Of a stretch of DNA of 64,000 bases, positions 39,000 to 50,469 are shown one piece after another; positions within the stretch are counted from its first letter, which is position 1; each line of letters begins with the position of its first letter. The translations under genes and the position numbers were made by a program. The notes under the pieces are model-generated. The model had not been told where the DNA came from. It saw only the letters and a program-made list of their open reading frames with translations, and did not search any database. The DNA is from Pelmatolapia mariae (taxonomy: Eukaryota > Chordata > Actinopteri > Cichliformes > Cichlidae): assembly GCF_036321145.2 (NCBI RefSeq), contig NC_086246.1:50182501-50246500 (forward strand). Direction: 5' to 3'.

Positions 39000-39540
39000 T
39001 CACATGGCGATTACGCTGGTCGCCTGTTGGAAGGCAACCTGTCTCCAAACAGTCACAGTCAGACTGGCAACGGTTTGCAAATCATTTCCGCTGGTTGGCA
39101 ACTGTGTCATTTTGCAGCAAACTGTTGCTGCTATATTTGTTCAGATTTATGAGGTTCTGTCTGGACTCCCAATGCAAGTGTTTCACATTTCTGTGTATAT
39201 TTCTGTGCATGTAGATGGTGGTTTCTGTCACAGTGAACCCATTCAGCAGCAGACTGGTACCAGACTGACTCTGTTTTATTTCCATTTTTTAATCTCCGTC
39301 CTGATGGACCAAAGTCAGTTGACTGCAAGTTTTCACAGATCTTCAAAGCAGCCAAGGCAACAAGTTCACTGCACATGTGCTTTCCACCATTTTCCCCAGT
39401 CTGACTGTAGTCCTAGTCTAAAAGTAAGCTTTACTGTCAGGAAGCCAGATATACAGAAACGTTGTGTACAAGTGGAAGAAGTTAATGTTACGTACGAGAA
39501 GGGCAACACAAAACTCAACATGAGCAACTTGTGACTCGCA
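39000..39540 (+). repeat. Repeat-like region behind a 189-codon open frame
   Basis: Phrases such as 'ggtcgcctgttggaaggcaa' and 'ggcaacggtttgcaaatc' look like a common fish repeat with alternating GCAAC/GTTGC motifs. A frame of 189 codons runs through it on the plus strand, but the product has no domain, low hydrophobic patterning and no similarity I recognise. I treat it as chance. Confidence 0.4.
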
Positions 39541-40519
39541 CGTCTGTGCATCTACGTAAGGTTCTCGTGTCAGCCTGTCAGAAGGTAAAGATTAGGATAA
39601 GGTTGCCTCACAAGATTAATCCATGCTTACCTAGTTCTTTAAGTGTGAGCCTTTGTGAGCGTCTATATGCGACGAGTTGGTTGCTGTGAACACAGAGAAA
39701 CTCAAAGCCAACAGTTTTGCGCATCTGTGAAACCACTTTGGCATAACAGCAGTATCTGTGCCAGCGTGTAGCTCATATCCAAGGTTTTGAAACATTTTTG
39801 GATGGACATCGGTGTTTGGAGTACCATGATATGTAGATCACACACTGATGAGGAGGAGGAATTGCAAGCCTCATCATCAAATCAGTACTTGCCTAAATCT
39901 GCTGCATTAGAGCTAAAATGGTAGCTATTCAGCGGTGGATCGCTAAGGTTACCTACTCGACATCGACATGTTGAGCACGTTAGCCTCACTAAGCCTCAGA
40001 TTGTTTTCCACATTTCCAAAGGAGTCTCCCGCAGAGCCCCTCTTCACGAAAACCTGCGTCCTCGCTTTGGAAACTTTAGGAAACCGAAGCCAAATCATCA
40101 CCCTTGGAACATCTTGCACAGCACAATTAGTTAAGTGGTCACGCTACTCAGCCACAGCACAGTGAGGCCGAGAGAGAGGATTAAGAAAAGAGAGTAAACA
40201 CGCTCACATATATTCCCAAGGTTGACGACAAAGTCAGCGCAGATGGCCGACATCCAGCACCTCAAGAGAGAACGGTTGTCTTTGGTCATTTTATTCCACA
40301 CTAAACGAAGAAGGAAAAAGCACCTACAGGTTTTTGATTTTGTCTGAAATGATCAAATTAAAAAGAAAACAAGTTGCTTAATAATTACCACTGTGTTATC
40401 AGTGTGTGTGTCTGCATTCATTCATATCTCATAACCTGGAGCCAGTCTCCTTTGTGTCCGCTGTCCAGCTATCCAGAGTCTGATAAAGAGGAAACAGCTG
40501 GCCTCGGAGCGCCGTCCAC

Positions 40520-41075
40520 ATGTTGCCCATATTGGCATCAGATTAGATCTCTCCACAATGGCCTTTTCTCTTAGTTATTATTTTGTTATGATACAGCGGA
40601 AAATGCAGAATGAAGACAACATGCAGCGCATTCCCCTATAATTAGGAAGCAACTGAACACAATTTGTTGTTTAGGCGTCTCTTTGTTCTCCCTTGTTCCT
40701 CTTCATCTGCTTTCTTTCCCAGTTTATAGTGTGTGGATGAGCTACAGTATGTTTGTGCACAGCTACACAGACATGATTCATTAAAAAAAAGAAAGAAAGT
40801 TGAGCGCATTATCATTATAAGATCCAAAAGTGTTCCCGGATTCCTCTGAAAAGAATTCCTCAGCCAGGTGCAGTCAACAGAAACCACCATGTGAGGATAA
40901 AGAGGGCTGTATGCAAATGTTTGAGTTTTCCATCCGGACATGCAAAGAATACGCCCGTCTTCTTTGTTCTACTTGTTGATATGCCAAAAGGAAAATGGCA
41001 AGCACCACTGATTGATTGGGTGTAATTATAACCCCGACACTGGATATTTGCACAGCCATTATTGATGTCTGGCTG
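40520..41075. promoter_or_regulatory. Candidate conserved noncoding element cluster
   Basis: Contains a perfect octamer ATGCAAAT (40911-40918), TGATTGATTGG and TGTAATTATAA (41009-41030), CAGATTAGAT and TTATTATTTTGTTATGATAC. No coding frame of note and no repeat. Confidence 0.3.
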
Positions 41076-41687
41076 CTGAATGGGACATTGTAAGCAAAAT
41101 TCTAAATAAATGGGATTCTTATTCCTATAGGGAGGCGTTTATCCCTATAGGAGAGGGCCTAAAGTTTCCTGTTGCTGCCAGTTGTGTGTGTGTGTGTGAA
41201 GACGACCAGATACCGACTGTCTGGCCATTAGTGATGTCAGCTCCGCTCTAAGAACTGTACATGAATGTTCTCGCATGCACGAGCACCTGCTTTGGCAGAA
41301 TGATATTTCCATAGTGCACGCTTGCACACAAAAGAGACGTCCTGCATAAAATAATTGCCGGGATCGTGCTGTGTGTCAGTTTATCAAAGGTTACTTAAAC
41401 AGCAGCCACGTCTGTTACATGAAGTAATTATTACATTTATGTATAACACAGTTATACGTCTGACAGTTCTTGGCTCATACTGAACGTTACTGAAGTGTAT
41501 GTATTTTTATAACGATCTTATTGCAGCTACATTGTAACGTTTCGCACTGAACCGCAGCTAACAGCTGCAAAAAGATTCAGAGAAGTCCTCGATTCCCGTG
41601 AAGAAGAGAACATCCCATGATTCAACAGTTTGCAGAACCACATGTAGCACCGGTAAGCTGAGGCCATCATTATCAGTCACTTGTCTT

Positions 41688-42568
41688 CAGTGTTGGGAAG
41701 GTTACTTTTAAAATGTATTCCACTACAGATTACAGATTACATGCCCCAAAATGTATTTTGTAACATATGAATACTTTGGATTATTCATATGTTATCATTG
41801 AATAATAACATATGCTTTTTACAATATAATATCATGCTTTTTACAACTACATGAATGTACTATTGCTGTGTGATTTATTACTATTACTGAAGGTTACTCT
41901 CCATACCAATACCAACTAGATGTTTAAATCTTAATATAAATGAGTAACAGTAGGTGGACATTAGGTAAGGCTGCACTTTTTGCAGCGATCTCGTATAGAA
42001 AACTATTCTGCGCGTATATAAAACAGGTCCGCGGCTCCGAACCGTAGTAAAGGGACCTCTGGCTAATACGTCGGGTTCGTGTCGGGCTCGTAGCTGAAAA
42101 CTAGCTTTACTTTGTTGTCTGGGTCAACTTTGCTAGCGAGAGACAGAGAGAGGCGTTGAAAGGCTGCTCCAACGGAACTTATTGTTTTAGAGGAAAACAC
42201 GAACACGGTGTACAGTCGAGTCTTACTTACAACTGGGCTCGTCTTTTTGGCTGCAGTGGTTATTATTATATTTACATGCTTCCAGCTCCCGTTTCTGCTC
42301 CGTGACAACTTAAACAATTTTTTGAATAATAATTTTTAAAAATATTTCTTCACGTCATGCGGTCGCAAGTAGGGGTGACATGAGACACAGGCATTAGAGC
42401 CTCTTAATGCGTGTTTTGTTTGGGTTTCCACCGGCGTGGAAACTAAAAATAGAGAGGGCATAGCCTAAAATATGAAACAGGAAAAGACCGCCGTGTAATC
42501 CCTTTATTTCAAGAAAGTAACTGTATTCTGAATACCACCTTTTTAAACGATAACTGTAACTGTAACTG
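41688..42568. mobile_element. DNA-transposon-like dispersed repeat
   Basis: Opens with 'cagtgttgggaaggttactt' and closes with 'gtaactgtattctgaatacc' and 'taactgtaactgtaactga', both familiar ends of abundant fish elements with KTTAC-rich termini. It contains an imperfect palindrome around 41760-41815. No transposase frame; exact superfamily unknown. Confidence 0.55.
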
Positions 42569-42589
42569 ACTCACTTCATTGAGGTTTGT

Positions 42590-42870
42590 GGGCATTTGCA
42601 CAGCTCATTTCAATCTGGCTGCTGTCAGGACTTTGACAGGGTCATTGCAGAACCTCGATTCTTCTTTTTTCAGTTATTCTGGTGTAGATTTGCTACTGTG
42701 CTCATGATCATTGTCCTGTTGTGTGACCCAAATTTGGGCTAAGCTCTAGCTGTCATACCGATGGCCTCACATGTGATGTACTTTGCTATACAGAGGAGTT
42801 TATGGTTAACTCAGTGATTGTAAGGTGGCCAGCTCCTCCACCCTCCTCCTTTGGACATCCCATTTCATTA
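42590..42870. repeat. Dispersed fish repeat, class uncertain
   Basis: Contains phrases I recognise from repeated teleost sequence, such as 'tcattgtcctgttgtgtgac' and 'gatggcctcacatgtgatgt'. It directly follows the element ending at 42568. Confidence 0.5.
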
Positions 42871-44257
42871 GGAGCAGCTGACTGAAGCAGTCAGGGTGTG
42901 TTTAGTTTATCCTGTAAAAACTTTCTTTTCACATGGCTGTACATGCACTTTGACAATCCATCAAGCACAGCAGACAGGCATGCTGCTTTCAGGGATGCTG
43001 TGTTTGTAGCTGAATATCTCCTTTGTACTGATTTGTGTGTGGATGCGGAGCTGGGAGCTTTCAGACCGTGTGGCACAAAGATCCAGTGGAACGGTAACAC
43101 AGAAACTCTTTTGAATCATAAAAATAATTGAAACCATAATAAATGATAAGAATATTTTAGAAAATGTGTCACAGATAAAGGAAACGCTATAGGCACCATA
43201 AACCCAGATAGAGCCATTAAAAAGTATTCCTCTATAAAGTATAATGGGCACATAAATGATCCCGCTCTGCCATTTCAGTGCAGCATGTGCGATACTCCAG
43301 CCACTGTCTCCTGTTCTAAAATGACTTACAGTTTATTTGTCAGCAATATAGCTCAAACTGCTCTGATGTGAGTACAGAAGTGGGTTAAAAAAGCTGAACA
43401 CGAACGTGTTCTGGTGCTTAAATCGACTGCCAGGTTGCCGATTATGCAAATGTGTTACGGTAACAAAACAATGAGACAGTTCGACCGTCTCCAACTGGAT
43501 TATCTCGAGTATTCTGATGTGATTTCCCTCCATATTCAGCCAGGAGGAAACAGAACAAGATTTTGTGGGTGTGCATGACAACATATCAGCACAACAGGAA
43601 TGATAATCCTTCCCCCTCTCAACAGTGAGTCAGTTCGTTCCTGTAATCTCAGACATTTATTACATTAGAGGCGGACCCCCAGCCTGTCTTTAAACAATGT
43701 GTGGTGTACTGTCGCTCGCTGTGCTTAAGTACGGTGCTTACATGCTGCTGTCTGGACCGAAGCATCAATACGTCCTCATGTTTCTCTGAACAGCAGTGAA
43801 ATCATATCTCTGAAGATCCTTTTCTGTAGCTTTGAAACAGCTGCTACACGGTTTTTTTTATCCATTATGGGCTGAAATACTTTGTGGTCAGTTTGTTCAC
43901 AGTGATAAAAAAGCTTTAGACACACTCCTGGAAATATCTGTGTCCCAACAACATATCGTTTAGGCTTTCTTCTTCAGCCTCAGAGCAGATCATTTGTTTG
44001 TGCCTAGCCCTTAGTGAAATGCATCCTAAGATGTTTACTGAGTTGAAGGAAGGCAGAAAATTGACCTGGCCCTCAACTGATCACTTCCTTAAATCTTCTG
44101 AAAGCACCATCTGGTTTTAAACTCCAAACGAACGCAGCTGTAGGACGACAGAGAGAAACCAGATGGCGCAGAATGCGAACCTAAACTCTGACTTCATGTA
44201 CAGATTGGGTTCTATCTCATCACACGAACACAAAGACCACCTCTGTTTCAGTCACAC

Positions 44258-44475
44258 TCACTGATCACTCTGTTAGGCGCACCTTGCATGCGTTTGAGGA
44301 CGGTGAACTCATCGTCATGTTCAAGAAACCAGCCTGAGTTTTGTCACATGGTGTGTTATCCTGCAGGAAGCAGGTAAACAGGTGAACACCAGCAAAGTTA
44401 CACAGGTAGGCTGTGACATTTAGACCATGCTCAGCTGATACTAAGGGGTCCAGAAATATCCCCCTGAAGTGTTGC
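44258..44475 (-). mobile_element. Tc1-family transposon fossil, short (copy D)
   Basis: Begins with a divergent inverted-repeat end ('ctgttaggcgcacc'), shares 'atgttcaagaaaccag' and 'gtgttatcctgc' with copy B, then jumps to the 'aggtaggctgtgacattta' segment. It is a heavily deleted relic. Confidence 0.7.
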
Positions 44476-44834
44476 TACAGACATGGATCCTTGCATTTGT
44501 TACCTGTTGAAGTTCAGGCTCTGGCTGCTGGGCTTGGGTCAGCATGCACGCAGCTCTATCATCACTAGCTTAGCGTTAGCATGCTGTCAGAGCAGATGCT
44601 TGCAAAGAGTTGCATTCACTGTATAATGTAGTTATGTCTGTCCTGGGTGCAGTTTGCACTTTACCATCGTGCTTGTGTCCTTTTGTGAAATAAAAATAAA
44701 AGTAACGTCCACATTTCCTCTCCTCAGAAGCTGTATCGCTGCACCGCTCCACCAGTTTACCCCTCCTGCATTCAAACTGAAATCGACTGGCTGTAGGAAA
44801 AAACAAGCATGTGTCTTTTTACACACACAACATT

Positions 44835-44882
44835 TATTTTTATTTATTATTATTATTATCATTATTTATTTATTTTTTTTTG
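44835..44882. repeat. (TTA)n/(TTTA)n low-complexity tract
   Basis: ATT and TATTT units in an AT-only stretch interrupted by a single C. Confidence 0.85.
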
Positions 44883-47389
44883 CATGGACTTGCTGCCATG
44901 TCATTGGTTGATAGTGTATGCTGCTGTTTTTCAGGACTGAACTCCAAACTTTGTCATGCTGGGGCAGAATGCATGAACTGTGCATTTCACCATATTTGGG
45001 CAAAAATGCAGGACTGGTTTAAGAGTCGATAAAGATATTTGGGATGATATGAAACTGGACTGATCTGCAACGTATATTAAATAACGCTGACCTAGTGGAG
45101 CATGCTGCACACTTCTTAGATCCACCCTTGAATTCTATATGTGACCTGTGACTCACTTTCAGAAGACGGGCCTTTGGGTGGAGTATTCCTTGATATTGAT
45201 TTCTGTATTAGTCAGCCACGCATCTCTGCAAGGAAATTAGAAACGTGTCACAGAAATGACGTCAAGGCTGAAAATGAAAGACACAATTTATAAAACAGTG
45301 TCATTTCCCTTCAGCAGTACAGCTGTACGGACATGTAGCAGTATTTTTTTTACGAGCACATCCCGAGTGAGTTCCTGTTTTTCTTTTCTTTTCTGGGCTC
45401 TTCTTACACCCAGTCCTTCTGCACCACATGTGCCACCGAGTTGTCGCAGTGCTGATAGCAACCAATCACAAGCTCCCCCGTGTAGCTTTTTTGCCTCACC
45501 CGCTGCCTTCCCCTCTCCTCAGACAGTACATCATTAGCTGTCTGCTGAACACCTGGAGGCAAAGCCAGCAAGGTAATTATTGAGGGCATAGCCACGTCTG
45601 CACGCAACCGTCATTAACCCATCGTACCTCATTTAGAAGAGTGAAAAGGCCTTGTTGTTGTAAGGGGAGAATGAGAGAGCAGCAGCATGGATTGGTGATC
45701 AGCCCCTGACACGTTATAGAAATGATACAACAAATGTCTCTCAGGCTCGAGCTAATAAAGCCTGGAATTTGCTGTTGCTTTTTCATCGGGCACCCAGACC
45801 TGGAGCCATGCCAGGACCAAGGATGAGGGAGTTTTATCCCCTGCACTTAACGGCAGAGATGCAGGATTTCACGAAGAGGGGGGAATCACACAAACAGACA
45901 CACACAACTAGCTATAACTTGCTCGGTTCCCCAGCCACAAAAACAAAGCAGACGAGAGAGTGAGCTTAGGGTATCTGTGCATGTTTAACCTTGAGCGTGT
46001 GCACGTGCATCTTTTATGTGCAAGACTACATGTCATTATTTGTCATTTTACATTGATTTAACGCTGAATAATGAGCATGTGTGTGTGTGTGTGCGTGCTT
46101 CCTGCATATTTTGCCACAACACAATCACCTCAAGCCCTGCGTGGGCGAAAGCAGGATTCTTCCTTCCTCACCTTCACCGCTTCATTTCCAGTCGACGCTG
46201 ACGAGCCCGTGCAGCTTTCAGACGTCATGAACGGGAATGCCTGCATGACAGACTGCCAGGAGACTGGAACATCTCTGAAATCGTTATTGATAAGCAAATG
46301 TTTTTAACTTCAGGAAGTCGTGCCAGGTGTGTGAAACAAAGAAAGAAGAGGCAATAACTCCTGATCAGCCTAATATTATGTGTTATAAGACTGAAGTCTC
46401 ACCCAGCATGAATTGTCTTTGAAAAAGACTGTGTGCTGGTGCAGTAACTACTTCAGGTCATTATTAGACAATAGACAGAAAATCCCAGTATCATGTTTGA
46501 GCTTTTAAACACACTTCCTGGGGAGCCTAATGGAACTGAGGCTAACTCTCGGGGTATAAGGCTTTATCGCTCTGGCCTACGGGGACACTTTGAGGCATTT
46601 AATGTCTGCAAAATCTAGCTGGGAAATTCTAGGAAAGGGATTAAGCCTATTTGCCATCTTGCCTGATCTTTTTTTTATCGCCAACACAGGTTTGTGACTC
46701 ACTTACCACACTGGCTCTTATCAGTGCACCAATCCACTTGCAGTAATTTATAATAATCCATCGTTCCTACTGTTTCAATAAGTCATTCACTTTCTAACGC
46801 TGTACCCGTTTAATTTTTAAAGAGGTTTTTTAAATGAAAATTTAGTTTTAGCATTGCAGGCAGACGGGACACCAAGAATGTCATTTTCTTGCAACAGTTG
46901 AGTCATAGCGTGATGACTGCATGTAGTCTGTGCCTGCTCAAACAACACCAGCCTTCAAACGATTAGCAGAGAATTAAAGTGTTAAAAGCTTGATAAATAA
47001 TAACTGGAGATGCTTCTTCCTTGGTCATTAACTTTAGGAGGACTTATCATGTAAACAGGTCTTTCTTTTAGGATATACTTCAAAAACCTGAGAGAATTAA
47101 CCATGTGTCTTATATTAAGAGTGGGAACTTCCAAATCTTTTGAACCGCAGATCGCTTTGAGTTTACAGCTAGTGAGAAACCCCCTGTCGCTTGGAGTTAT
47201 TGCACTGATTCTTTTGTAAAAACAAATAAAGCACTTGCTCGCATGCTGCGCCTTTGCAGAACGGCAGACGACTACTTTTGATTTGTAAAAATACTTTCCT
47301 CCATCTCAGATCAGTGTGCGTCAGCAGGAGAAATACAGTACAGTACAGTAGCCTGTATAATTTAAGGGTACATACTATCTGCTGAACCT

Positions 47390-47530
47390 TATCTCCTCGT
47401 GCTGCCAGACAGTCATAATGAATTTATCAATTAGCCCTGGCTGCGTATGCCCTTGGGGCTGCAGTCCCAGCCCTCACCCCCTCTGCACTGAACTCCAATC
47501 AGTCATCCTGTCAGAAACACAGGAAATGGT
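47390..47530. promoter_or_regulatory. Candidate conserved noncoding element downstream of s1pr4
   Basis: Carries CATAATGAATTTATCAATTA and CCAATCAGTCATCC in a repeat-free segment about 350 bp beyond the s1pr4 poly(A) signal. Confidence 0.25.
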
Positions 47531-47876
47531 GAGCAGGCTGGAAATGGCTGTTAGGAAAAGCTTTTGAAACTACAGAAAGAAGCATTACATGTATAGCGAC
47601 ATGCCTGCAGAATACAGATTAAGCTTTCTTTAGGCAGACTAAAATAATCATTTAAACGTGCTGAAATATGTATATTTGGTATATTTAGTAAATCTAGAAT
47701 TGATATTAAGGTCTGTATAATGTCTGCTTTCAGTCTATGAAGGTTTAAGTGATACTGAATCATCTGATCGTTTGCAGGAGGGGGTCAACGCTCTGATGAG
47801 GTGCCTCCCTCCAGAGGTAAGCAGAGGTACTATCCTACTGAAAAGAGCAGCCACGCATGGATAAAGCAAAATAAAC

Positions 47877-47882
47877 TTTATT
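47877..47882 (-). other. s1pr4: Poly(A) signal AATAAA for s1pr4
   Basis: The reverse complement reads AATAAA about 340 nt downstream of the s1pr4 stop codon, and it is the only canonical hexamer noticed on the minus strand between 47.8 and 48.2 kb. It implies a short AT-rich 3' UTR of roughly 360 nt. Confidence 0.55.
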
Positions 47883-48222
47883 TATATTTCTTAAACAGAA
47901 GTAGTACAAAAAACAACTTAAATGTACATATTTTATATTCACATAAACAATAATCTATCAATATCGTGCAATAATAGAAAAGTACAGTGAATGTAAATTA
48001 TCATATACAGTTACAAAAGAATGCATAGTTATGCAAAAAAAATAAAAATTTCTTGTAACATTGTTGCAAACTGGAATATTGTGAGGATATTATTGGAGCG
48101 TTTAGTCAGCAGTGCATGTGCATTTCATGAAGCAGTGAACATTCAAACCAAAACTGAGAGGAAACGGTTAGATGTGTATCGGTGCACACAGGTTGGTTTA
48201 CTTGGGAGGGGAACGTTGTGGT

Positions 48223-49467
48223 TTAACCACTTGAAACTGACAGGCAGCTGGTGGTGGTGCTCAGCCTATATTTTCTAGGTGCCCTGCGAGTTTTGCTTGG
48301 GGTGGATGGCGGGGAGGCCACACTCAGGTTCCTGACCTTATTAAAACTGTTCCTCAGACTGTCCCTCCTGCTCTCTGAGGTGCTGCTGGTCTCCTTTGAT
48401 GTGAATGTGTCTGGGTGGCAGAGGCCAGCCCTCAGGCAGCAGCAGCAGAGCAGCTCAGCGATGGCTTTTCTCATCTCGCTGCTGCCCAGGGCGTAGATGA
48501 TGGGGTTCAGGCCCGAGTTGAGGACGGCCAGGGAGATGCAAAATTCAGCGCTGAATAGCAGTGCGCACTGGCGGGAGACACAGAAGAAATCTACCAGTAA
48601 CAGCATGAAGAGCGGCCCCCAGCAGAGCATAAAGACCCCGACAATGGTGATAACAGTCTTCAGCAGAGCTAAGGAGCGCTTGCGACTGCGCTGGGGCGCT
48701 AGCTGAGCACTCTTGTGCACGTGGCAGTAGATGGCACCATAGAGCACACCGATAGCCAGAAGGATGAGGAAAAAAATAATGAGAGAAAAAAAGATGTAAG
48801 TCTTGGAGTAGAGAGGAAGCAGGGTGGAGCATCCATCCAGGCTGCACACACAGTTCCAGCCCAGCAAGGGGAGAAAGCCAATAACCAGCGCCAAACCCCA
48901 ACAAAGCGCTACCAAGCCATAGATTCGATAGTAGGTCTTTCTGGTTGACTTCTGGGGAAGTGGCTTCATCATAGTGGTGTAACGCTCCACAGCAATCAGC
49001 AGCAAACTGAATATGGAGGCTGCCAGGGCCACAAACAGCATGCCCTCCCTGAAGAGCCACAGAGCAGGCGTCAGGCGAAAGGTCTGGCTGCCAGACAAGC
49101 AGATGTTCACCAGGTAAGCGGCTCCGGTGAGGAGATCGCTGAGTGTGATGTTGGCAATGCAAACATACACCCAACGACGGCTGCGGCGGATGCGGGAGAT
49201 GACGGCCACCAGCACCAGGAGATTCTCCAGGATGATGAAAATGCTGAAGAACAGGAAGACGGCCACGGAGACACTGATCTGGTTCTGGGAGTTCGCGATG
49301 GTCCTGTTCTGCAGACGGCCGGTGTAGTTGTAATGCCTCAGGATCACGTGGTTGAGCCCAGTTGCAGCGCTGGTGACATTTGGTGCGGCGCTGTTGCTCT
49401 GGTAGGTGGGTATGTTGTACATGTGAGGGCAGGAGGAAGGGGACGTGAGGGAGGACAAGGCACTCAT
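48223..49467 (-). CDS. s1pr4: Sphingosine-1-phosphate receptor 4 (class A GPCR)
   Basis: Single uninterrupted 414-codon frame ending in TAA. The product is a seven-transmembrane plasma-membrane receptor for the lysophospholipid sphingosine-1-phosphate; the mammalian family member is mainly leukocyte-expressed and couples to Gi and G12/13. Seen: N-glycosylation sequons at N30, N47 and N54; TM1 about 67-91 with N82; TM2 about 103-123 with D111; phosphate-binding pair R140-E141 at the top of TM3; ERY (161-163) in the DRY position; extracellular-loop-2 cysteines C206 and C213 plus an extra C208; CWGP (282-285) in TM6; NPIIY (321-325) in TM7; a palmitoylation-type Cys cluster 341-344; a Ser/Thr-rich tail 353-414. 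The TM2-TM3 run (SRRWVY, NITLSDLLTGAAYL, TFRL, REG) matches S1PR4 better than S1PR1, 2, 3 or 5, as recalled. It is about 30 residues longer than the human protein. The start chosen is the first ATG after the spliced leader; M16 is the alternative. Confidence 0.93.
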   Translation of the reverse strand: MSALSSLTSPSSCPHMYNIPTYQSNSAAPNVTSAATGLNHVILRHYNYTGRLQNRTIANSQNQISVSVAVFLFFSIFIILENLLVLVAVISRIRRSRRWVYVCIANITLSDLLTGAAYLVNICLSGSQTFRLTPALWLFREGMLFVALAASIFSLLLIAVERYTTMMKPLPQKSTRKTYYRIYGLVALCWGLALVIGFLPLLGWNCVCSLDGCSTLLPLYSKTYIFFSLIIFFLILLAIGVLYGAIYCHVHKSAQLAPQRSRKRSLALLKTVITIVGVFMLCWGPLFMLLLVDFFCVSRQCALLFSAEFCISLAVLNSGLNPIIYALGSSEMRKAIAELLCCCCLRAGLCHPDTFTSKETSSTSESRRDSLRNSFNKVRNLSVASPPSTPSKTRRAPRKYRLSTTTSCLSVSSG

Positions 49468-49619
49468 GATGGGAAAACTGAGCCGGCCGGTCGGATGAAG
49501 GATTTGGGCGAGAACAGGCTGAACCGAGCTGCACGGGAATTAGTGCGAAACTCCTGTGAGTAAACAGGCTATGGGCGCACTCTAACCACTGGAGCTCGCT
49601 GCCTGTGAGCAACAAACAC
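49468..49619 (-). other. s1pr4: s1pr4 5' UTR part of coding exon 2
   Basis: On the minus strand a long pyrimidine tract ends in TTCTCAG at 49620, giving a strong splice acceptor 152 nt before the ATG. The leader between acceptor and start contains no upstream ATG, which supports the chosen start. S1P receptor genes typically have an intron in the 5' UTR and an intronless coding region, and this layout fits. Confidence 0.65.
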
Positions 49620-50276
49620 CTGAGAATAAAAGCAGAAGAAAACAAAGAAACAATAGTGATTTCTGTATGAAAATCAAAGCCATGAAAGAAATTTCCCTCA
49701 CTCTCAGTACTGCACTCTGAGCCGCTTCATTGCAAAGTTTCAGTCAGTTTAAAAGGCCTCATTTAAATGTCTCCCGAACGCTGCAGTCTCCACCTATCTG
49801 CGGTTAACACAGGATGAGTGAAAAGTGGGGGCATTTAAATCACCACATGAAGGAAAAACATGTTTTTTTTTTGTTATCAAGAATGCAAAACAATAATTGC
49901 TTAAAATTCCCACGCTTAAAATTAACGAAATTATAATAAATAATTACCAACCAAAAAAAAAAGAAGGTTTTTTTTCTTTCTTTTTTTATATATATAAAAA
50001 TATTTGAAGAAATGCAGCTTTGCCGTTGTGCTGAAATTGTATTCAATAATATCTGAGTGGAAAAAATATATATTTGACTACATCTTACACCAAGTTTAAT
50101 CTTTATAGCAAATGTTATAATTAATTAATTAATTGGCGTTATATTGGAATTTATGTTTAAAAGTTATGGGTGTAATTTTTGTTTTTTTTCCTGTTATAAA
50201 TATAAATTTGATTCGATTTGAATTTGACTTCATTGCAGAGCTGCAGTGAGGTGAAGGTGCAGTGGTGAGTGCTTAC

Positions 50277-50388
50277 CTCTGGCCGCTCTTGGTGATGCTG
50301 AGTGTGTGATAGTGCAGCTGCTGTCGCTGACTAAAGAGTTTTTTGCAGTACAGTCTTACTTACATGGGGAAGTAAGCCCGACACACCC
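50277..50388 (-). other. s1pr4: Putative noncoding first exon of s1pr4
   Basis: A minus-strand donor AGAG|GTAAGC has its exon end at 50277 and pairs with the acceptor at 49620 to define a 657-bp intron. The upstream end is unknown; it is placed just before the CA/TG microsatellite at 50391-50462. A competing donor CAT|GTAAGT lies at 50363-50358, and a minimal upstream frame, ATG directly followed by TAA, lies at 50365-50360. The exon is inferred from splice signals only, and no transcript evidence was available. Confidence 0.45.
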
Positions 50389-50390
50389 AA

Positions 50391-50405
50391 AACACACACA
50401 CACAA

Positions 50406-50457
<52 letters not shown>

Positions 50458-50462
50458 TCACA
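50391..50462. repeat. (CA)n microsatellite at the presumed s1pr4 promoter
   Basis: About 24 uninterrupted CA units at 50409-50456 with imperfect CA flanks. On the s1pr4 sense strand it reads TG and lies just upstream of the proposed first exon. Such alternating purine-pyrimidine tracts can adopt Z-DNA and vary in length. Confidence 0.95.
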
Positions 50463-50469
50463 CATGCAT

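Larger units (their letters stand above)
42871..47389. other. Mostly unassigned noncoding sequence
   Basis: Contains Tc1 copy D and the TTA tract. Remaining frames are short and domain-free. Confidence 0.35.

Noticed and set aside
38965..39534. A 189-codon plus-strand frame
   Set aside because: No domain, no splice context and a repeat-like base sequence; length alone is compatible with chance in 64 kb.
48545..49645. A 366-codon frame on the minus strand overlapping s1pr4
   Set aside because: It is the +1 shadow of the receptor reading frame; its Pro/His/Leu-rich product has no domain, while the other frame encodes a complete GPCR.
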